Source: Kingdonia uniflora
Lineage: Eukaryota; Streptophyta; Magnoliopsida; Ranunculales; Circaeasteraceae
Assembly: GCA_014058105.1 (NCBI GenBank)
Contig: JACGCM010000374.1
Span: 310,001 to 374,000, forward strand
Length of the DNA stretch: 64,000 nt
Reading direction: 5' to 3'
Shown: piece by piece, positions 58,140-64,000 of the stretch
Layout of the letters: every line of letters begins with the position of its first letter
Position numbering within the stretch: position 1 is the first letter of the stretch
Program-made: the position numbers and the translations under genes
The notes under the pieces: model-generated
The model's input: only the letters and a program-made list of their open reading frames with translations
The model's database searches: none
What the model was told of the DNA's origin: nothing

Positions 58140-59330
58140 AAACTCTAACACGATCAAATTTTATATGGAAAAGTTTGATGGGAAGATTAATTTTAGATTG
58201 TGGCAATTGCAAGTCAAAGATATCTTGATTCAAGGCGTGTTAAGCAATGCACAGAAAGGGAAGCCTATACCTTAAATTCCAGCTGAAGGTATAGCGGCCT
58301 AGAAAGCGAACATTGAGGAAGAAGACTGTGAAGATTTGGATTTAAGGGCTGTGAGCAGGATTCGCCTTTGTCTCGCAAAAAACATTTTGGCAAACGTGGT
58401 TGGAGAGAAGACCGCAAAGGGTCTTTGGGAAAAATACCAAACGAAGAGTCTTTTAAATTGCTTATACCTCAAGGAACGACTTCATACTCTTCAAATGGAT
58501 GAGGGTACGAGCGTTGGTGATCACCTAAGATCTTTGAACGGGATCATTTCAGAATTGGAATAGATTGGAGTTAATGTTGAGGATGAAGAAAATGTACTTC
58601 ATCTCATATGGTCTCTTCCTTATACCTTTAAGCATCTTCAACATACGTTAATGTATGGGAATGAAACTTTGAGTTTTGAGGAGGCTATAAGTACGCCTCT
58701 TTCCGGGAGAGAAGCCTTAAGGGTAGCGAATCCTTTGTGGGAAACTTGGTGATGATGGCTAGTAGGAAGAGAAGCTTTAATAAGTTCAAAAAATGAATTT
58801 GTTGGGGTTGTGGTCAATTGGGTCATTATAGATCGGATTGTAAAGCTAGGAAAGGTAAAGGAGCAAGTTTGTCAAAAGGCTCTGAAAGTGACACTAACAA
58901 ACGGGCGACGGTTACTAGTATCGATGGTCACAAGGCGCTCTTTACGGTGGCTGCTGATGGTTCTCGTCACGATAGATGATGGATTTTGGATAGTGGGGCT
59001 ACATTGTATGTATGTGCACACGAGCTATGGTTCGGCAAATATGCAAGGTGTGAGAGTAACAAGTTTGTGTCGATGAGCAATGGCTCTTGAAGACCAATTT
59101 TGGGAGCTAGAGATATTTGCGTGAGGATGTTCGATAGACGTATCGTTGTTCTTCATAATATTCGACATTTGCCAAGTATGACTCATAATATAATTTAACT
59201 TTCCAAATTATATAATGAGGGTTGCAATTACTCTGAGCGAGGTGGAGTAATAATAGTTTATTGGAAGTCTTCTTTGATCATGAAGGGAATTCTTAGTGGA
59301 AACTTGTATGCATTGGTTGATAAATAACTG
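58140..59330 (+). pseudogene. Copia gag with zinc knuckle and partial protease
   Basis: Gag begins around 58140 (KFYMEKFDGKINFRLWQLQV), a stop at 58275, then AKGLWEKYQTKSLLNCLYLK and LHTLQMDEGTSVGDHLRSLN (UBN2/copia gag). The CCHC knuckle CWGCGQLGHYRSDCKAR is at 58800-58850 and the protease site WILDSGATLYVC at 58980-59010 (DSGA, canonical). The start of the pre-integrase block follows: RHLPSMTHNI, then NLYALVDK (59300). Frame changes at about 58760 and 58860. Integrase, RT and RNase H are completely absent: only about 240 bp separates this from the PPT. Confidence 0.8.
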
Positions 59331-59561
59331 GGTGGAGATGTGTAGGTTGCATGTACCGATAGAGCTATGGAGATTTCTTAAAAGGGGAGTTTAGTTTAAG
59401 GTGGAGCAACGGCACGGTATACACAGATGATTAGAAAGTGGGTTTCGATTGGTGGGTCTAGGAAAAACTAGACTCGTGTAATTCTCTTAATTGAGAAGTT
59501 GCCTATAAGGGCAACGCGAGAAGGATACACGACAAATGCAGTTGAAGAAATGGCTTTTTCC

Positions 59562-59574
59562 CCGAGGTGGAGAT
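59562..59574 (+). promoter_or_regulatory. Polypurine tract of copia element
   Basis: GAGGTGGAGATTG directly before the 3' LTR start TGTTGGG, the common copia layout. Confidence 0.8.
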
Positions 59575-60110
59575 TGTTGGGTTACGGCCTAAAATTGAGG
59601 AAATTGTTTAAGCGAGACTTAGGTCGTTCAAACGAGACATAAATCGTTCGAATGAAAATCGTGGTGTTTGTTTCATAAGTTTGATTTTTTGGAGGCGATG
59701 GTTTGTCTCGTGAAGCGTACTTCGTTGATGACCTAATAGAGAGTTTATAAATATAGAGTATGAGTTTAAAGTCACTGTAAAACGTGAAAAAGAATTAGAG
59801 AGGGAAAATGGTGAAATCTATGGTTTTACTCTAAAGAAATATCTTAGGTTTTTCTTTCTAGGGTTTCTTGTTGGGGATTATCTGTAACAGTAGAGGTGAG
59901 ATAGAGTGATCTCTGGAACTTCTTGGAACCCTAATTGATAATAGACTCATCGTGTTCATCAGAGGATGGTTTTGATCCTTTTTGGGTTTCCACCTAAATT
60001 TATACCATGTGTTTGTGTTTATTGCATCGATTGAATTCTCTGTGATTAGAGTTAAATCTTCAGTTCTCGCTCAATCATATTATGCCTTTGCATTGCGATT
60101 TGACCCCTTG
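59575..60110 (+). mobile_element. 3' LTR of the short copia element
   Basis: About 536 bp from TGTTGGGTTACGG, colinear with 57527-58085 but diverging after GACCCCTTGG, so the last 20-25 bp are lost or changed. No target duplication visible. Confidence 0.8.
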
Positions 60111-62678
60111 GGAGATATTAGGTCTGGCAAGCAAGAAAATTTTACCCGAATTTTCTCAAGCATAGTACTTGGTAGGTTTTTTATCGTCACTGAGTTCAAG
60201 AGAGCTTTCGGTCAATTTCTTAGACAAGGCAGCATGTTTTTCAAAGGCACACTTGAAATGTCTAACATCTAAATTTTCCAAACTTTCATATAGGAAACCT
60301 CTAACCCACTGAAGATGGTTTAATCATCTCTGATTCCTTTCATGGCATAAAGGCACCAACATCTGCTTCTAGCACTATGGCGTGAACTGTTAACAAGATT
60401 CATTGACATAGTAACTACCCGTCTTTGACATAGGGTACTGCTGTCTATCTTGTATTACCGCTTCACACTTCGCCTCTATCATTGAGCTGTATCGTTAGAC
60501 CTATAACATATCATATACAACAAGCCCTATAACATCCACCGGCTTTTACGCAACACCAATAAGGGTAAGTTTGTCTTTATGTAGTCGCAATGCGACTTCA
60601 ATAGACTATGCTGAGCCTTTAGCCAAGCCCTGCCGGTAAAAGAGGTATGATCAGACCATGCTTAATTCCCTGTAGCTCATGAATAGTAATGTTCTTCTTC
60701 ATTGTAATACTAGCACAAGCTTGTATTGGAACACCTCCACCTTCTCTAAGAAAAGCTCAAAAGCTCCCCACATCTGTAAAGGACCCATAAGTGTTTATGG
60801 CATGAAACCATTCAGGGGGTTTAGCCCACCTGCATTTTTTTGGTACATTTGTCTCCAAATTTATATTACAGTTCTAGTTGGACATAAAGTCTTTAGTGTT
60901 AATGTATCAAAGCCTACAACTTGTCATCATTCTTATAGTTAAGCATGTCATTATGTTTAACTTTGCAAATTACATATATAAATCTAAATCTATAACTAGT
61001 GTCCAATTTTTATTACAGGTCCCAACACTAAATGAATCTCAAGAAGCTCGATTGCCGTAGTCGTTTCTACCACTGACCTAATGTCCTCTAATATAACAAT
61101 CAATCCTACTAATTCCACAAATATTTCTATAAAAGGTATTTATTTAAAAACTGTATATCTTATGTTTGGGGTTCAAAACATTGTATGTAAATTAATAACT
61201 CAAAATTGCAAGAGTTTCAAAAAAATGAACATTCAAGCTATTAAATTCTGAAGAGCAAGAAAAAAACAGGCTCCTTGAAAACGCAAGAAAGCGTAAGGCA
61301 TACAAACGACGTGGAAATGTGAATACTTGGCTGTCGTTATCTTCAAATGACTTGGTTACATATTAAATAAATACTTGATTGATGCTACTTTCTTATTGCA
61401 GGGACAAACGTCAAATAGAGTTTAACTTCCCAATATAAACCTAAATGACCTAAATGTTACCACTAATAACATTGCAAATTCTGGGCAAAAAAAACAATCT
61501 TGTAATACCTACCAAACACATCATTAATTTGTATCCCGTCAAAATAGCTGATATTATGTTTAAAGGAAGTGAGCAAAATCCTTCAACATACGTAACCAAT
61601 AAACGTCATGTAAAGGTAAGAGTTATACATACAATTGTAAGTGCAAGACACATATATGATTGAATATATGTAAAGTTAAGATTTATACATAATTCCAAGT
61701 TTGATTCTAAATATTTAATGTAGGACACATATATGATTGAAGTTGGACATTTGGTTCATATATCGATTTCTGGTTTACCTCCAACCACCACAGAAGAAAT
61801 ACATAGTTCTATAGTTGGTGCTTATATCTTGCCACGTAGACCCAAAATATTAAAATCCAAAAAGATTCTTTCAAAAGAAAACTTGCATCACATTCGACAT
61901 CCGCTAATGTGACTTGCACCCATTTGGTTAAAGGTCCTTTAGCTTTAAGATGTATTTCTCGAAATATTCTTTCTATATTCATTAGTAATCTTATTATTCC
62001 TAAATCTTCATTTTTCATGAAATGTATTATATTTAGGTAATCTAGTAGTGTTTAAAACAAAAATCTGCATCACAGGTGTTCCTCATAAACTCTCAGACAA
62101 ATTGCTTACCTTTGAATAACAAAAAGCGAAGCAGGACCTAGCAAATGCAAAAAGACATCAAGCATACGAAAATAAACAATGTGAGATGGTCTGTATTTGA
62201 GTATAATGCCTTATATTAACAATGTAGTGTATAATCCTATATCTTTATTTTAATCTCTAATATGATATTTTGTAATAGCAAAAGCAAGTTTCGTCCAATC
62301 AAGTATTGTCTATCGAACAATGTCAAAAAAGGAAGGTTGATGTTGTGATATCAGGTAATAATATATTCATATCATATTCCTTTACCCAATTATTTCATAT
62401 TGGACTCTTATATATACATTTACTAAACAGATTCCGATGGAACAAGTATTGATCAATTCGTTGAACAAAACAGAATGCGATTGATTATTTCAAATCCCAG
62501 GATTAGCAGTACAATTAATAAAGATATCTCTCAGGCGTGCTTGATTGTGAATACTGTATTGTTGGCTACGGGAAAGCCTATTGATACCATTAAAATTCTT
62601 AAATCTGACCAATCTGCAACAACCGTCAATCGGTCTAATATTGTGTCTGCCAATACAACAGGTATGTCTAATGCATGC
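60111..62678 (+). other. Gene-like stretch of unknown origin
   Basis: From about 61010 to 62660 short exon-like pieces follow acceptor-like TTACAG or TTGCAG: PTLNESQEARLP (61020); EEQEKNRLLENARKRKAYKR (61245-61310); a piece with KHIINLYPVKIADIM (61515); KAKQDLANAKRHQAYENKQC (62125-62185); and 62430-62680 (TDSDGTSIDQFVEQNRMRLI...). Basic repeated R/K helices of this kind occur at the N-terminus of some plant Helitron-encoded proteins, but I see no Rep or helicase motif, so this is only a guess. 60111-61000 holds nothing recognisable. Confidence 0.3.
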
Positions 62679-63925
62679 TGATGAGCGCATAATAATGACA
62701 TTTTTAATATACTCGAACATGTATTTTAGTCGTCCATTATATTAAATTTTGGGTACTTATGCACATTTGTTTGATTGTAGCTATAGGAGATGGATATTTG
62801 AAGCCAAGCTCTTAATGTCAAGTAAAAGTATCTCTAGCAGTTCATAGTACAAAAATTCAAATAAACAATATATTTGGTCTCAAGGTTGAAGAAATATATG
62901 CAAAAATATTATTGAAGAATAAAATCAAAGAATATATTACATCCAAGATTCTTGCAGATATTTTATATTGAAGATATATGTAAGACTCTCCATGAATAAA
63001 GATCTCTACATCACTTAAGGAAATTATATGCAAGAATATTAGGTGATTGGATGTAATATTAGATGATATTATTGTGAAAATATTCTTTAGAATTTAATGT
63101 ATAGTTTCTAAATTTAGGTTGTTTCTCCTATAAATAGAACCCTCCCCCCATTATAATTGGGCATCTCATATTGGAGACACTTAAGAAGAAATAAAGTCTT
63201 AGTTTTATTTAATTATATTCTCTATCATTTATTTCCTTTTGTAAATAATTAGTTGTTAATGCAATGAAGTCCGAGATGAGCCGCTAATCTCCTAGCTAAG
63301 GCTAGGATGAGGCCTCTTCTTGGATGATCAATAGTTGGTATTGATTAGGTTCAAATTAGTTTATTCTTAGTACTTTATGATTGATAAATTTGTATATCAT
63401 AACGAAGGCTTGACCATAGCTTCAGTTTGGTGTACGATAACTTTGGATACAAACAAGTACCATTAACTATAGACTTGATTTAGAGTTCTAAACAAGAAGA
63501 AACACTAGAGAACTCTCTCAAGCCTAGCCATGGCTGAGTTGATAATTCTCTAAGACACTCTTCACCATCACTTAAAAGCATAACCACTAAATGCTTGACC
63601 ATAGATTTAGTGGTTTATTTTATAATATCGTATGTGTCTTAACAAGAACATATGATGGGTCGAGATATTAAGATCTAGTTATATATCGATTAGTACTTTG
63701 AAAGGTAGAGGCCTAGTCCGAACCTTAGGTCTCTCCCTCATTAAGTTTTATAATTAATTTTTATTTCTTCTTCTTAGATTTATCACTTATAAAATAGTAA
63801 TTCGGCCGAGAAAGTATTTGTTTTCCCAAACCTCCTGATGGATTTGATTCCACATATCTGTGCTTTAATTCGACAACCATACTTTGAGCGGGTATTTTGC
63901 TAGAGGCCATAAAAACCTCTTATCA
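62679..63925 (+). mobile_element. 5' LTR of a second Athila-type element
   Basis: About 1247 bp from TGATGAGCGCATAATAATGA to CCTCTTATCA, followed by a PBS. TATAAATAG at 63129-63137 is the likely promoter. The start base is inferred from the Athila-style TGATGAGCG opening. Related in design, not closely in sequence, to the LTR at 9489-10607 and in the opposite orientation. Confidence 0.7.
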
Positions 63926-63927
63926 AA

Positions 63928-63945
63928 TGGCGCCGCTGCCGGGGA
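63928..63945 (+). promoter_or_regulatory. Primer binding site (tRNA-Asp type)
   Basis: TGGCGCCGCTGCCGGGGA matches tRNA-Asp with one change and starts 2 bp after the LTR. The element interior continues past the window end. Confidence 0.85.
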
Positions 63946-64000
63946 GGTAATTGTAAAGGCAATTCTTTTTAATATCGTATTTTTGTTATTGTTTTTTTTT

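Noticed and set aside
9471..63945. tRNA genes at the TGGCGCC and TGGTAT sites
   Set aside because: Only the 18 bases complementary to a tRNA 3' end are present; these are retrotransposon primer binding sites.

Overview
The window reads as plant nuclear DNA, most likely from a eudicot with a large, repeat-rich genome. It is AT-rich and has plant-type introns. It holds Ty3/gypsy (Tat and Athila types), Ty1/copia, LINE and CACTA (En/Spm) elements nested inside one another. Every assignment comes from reading the sequence; no database was searched. I see no intact host gene, no rRNA or tRNA gene and no CRISPR array. Almost every coding region carries stops or frameshifts, so this is mostly a graveyard of mobile DNA with a few captured or stranded host-gene pieces.

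Layout. 0-6.15 kb: the 3' part of a Tat-type gypsy element lying on the minus strand, so its antisense extra ORF (aORF) reads on the plus strand, followed by a tandem-repeat block. 6.18-10.6 kb: the 5' part of an Athila-type element on the minus strand (protease, gag, leader, PBS, LTR). 11.1-19.5 kb: a minus-strand LINE split by a complete 6.28-kb CACTA element (12031-18310, 3-bp TSD TGC). That CACTA carries a decayed multi-exon copy of a host GPI-anchored aspartyl protease gene.

19.5-57.4 kb: a Tat/Retand-type gypsy element. It has a 5' LTR, PBS, gag, protease, RT, two RNase H domains and integrase on the plus strand, then tandem repeats and an aORF on the minus strand, and finally a PPT and 3' LTR about 37 kb away. 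A LINE (26.38-29.44 kb) sits in the aORF. The aORF block and a piece of that LINE were then tandemly duplicated (29.3-34.7 and 34.7-38.8 kb). From 38.8 to 56.5 kb the interior holds a Transposase_24/DUF8039-type gene, a two-domain B3 gene, a fragment of an snRNA-activating complex (SNAP50/SRD2-like) gene, a TNP2 CACTA transposase gene and a CACTA-like right terminus.

57.5-60.1 kb: a short copia element with both LTRs, gag and part of the protease but no RT (TR-GAG-like). 60.1-62.7 kb: an unrecognised gene-like stretch. 62.7-64 kb: a 5' LTR and PBS of a second Athila-type element that runs out of the window.

The most interesting unit is the repeated antisense gene module: a small upstream ORF, a TATA promoter, a short first exon with a conserved splice donor, a PF04195-like domain and a long coiled coil. 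It occurs three times and is organised as an independent transcription unit inside a retrotransposon.
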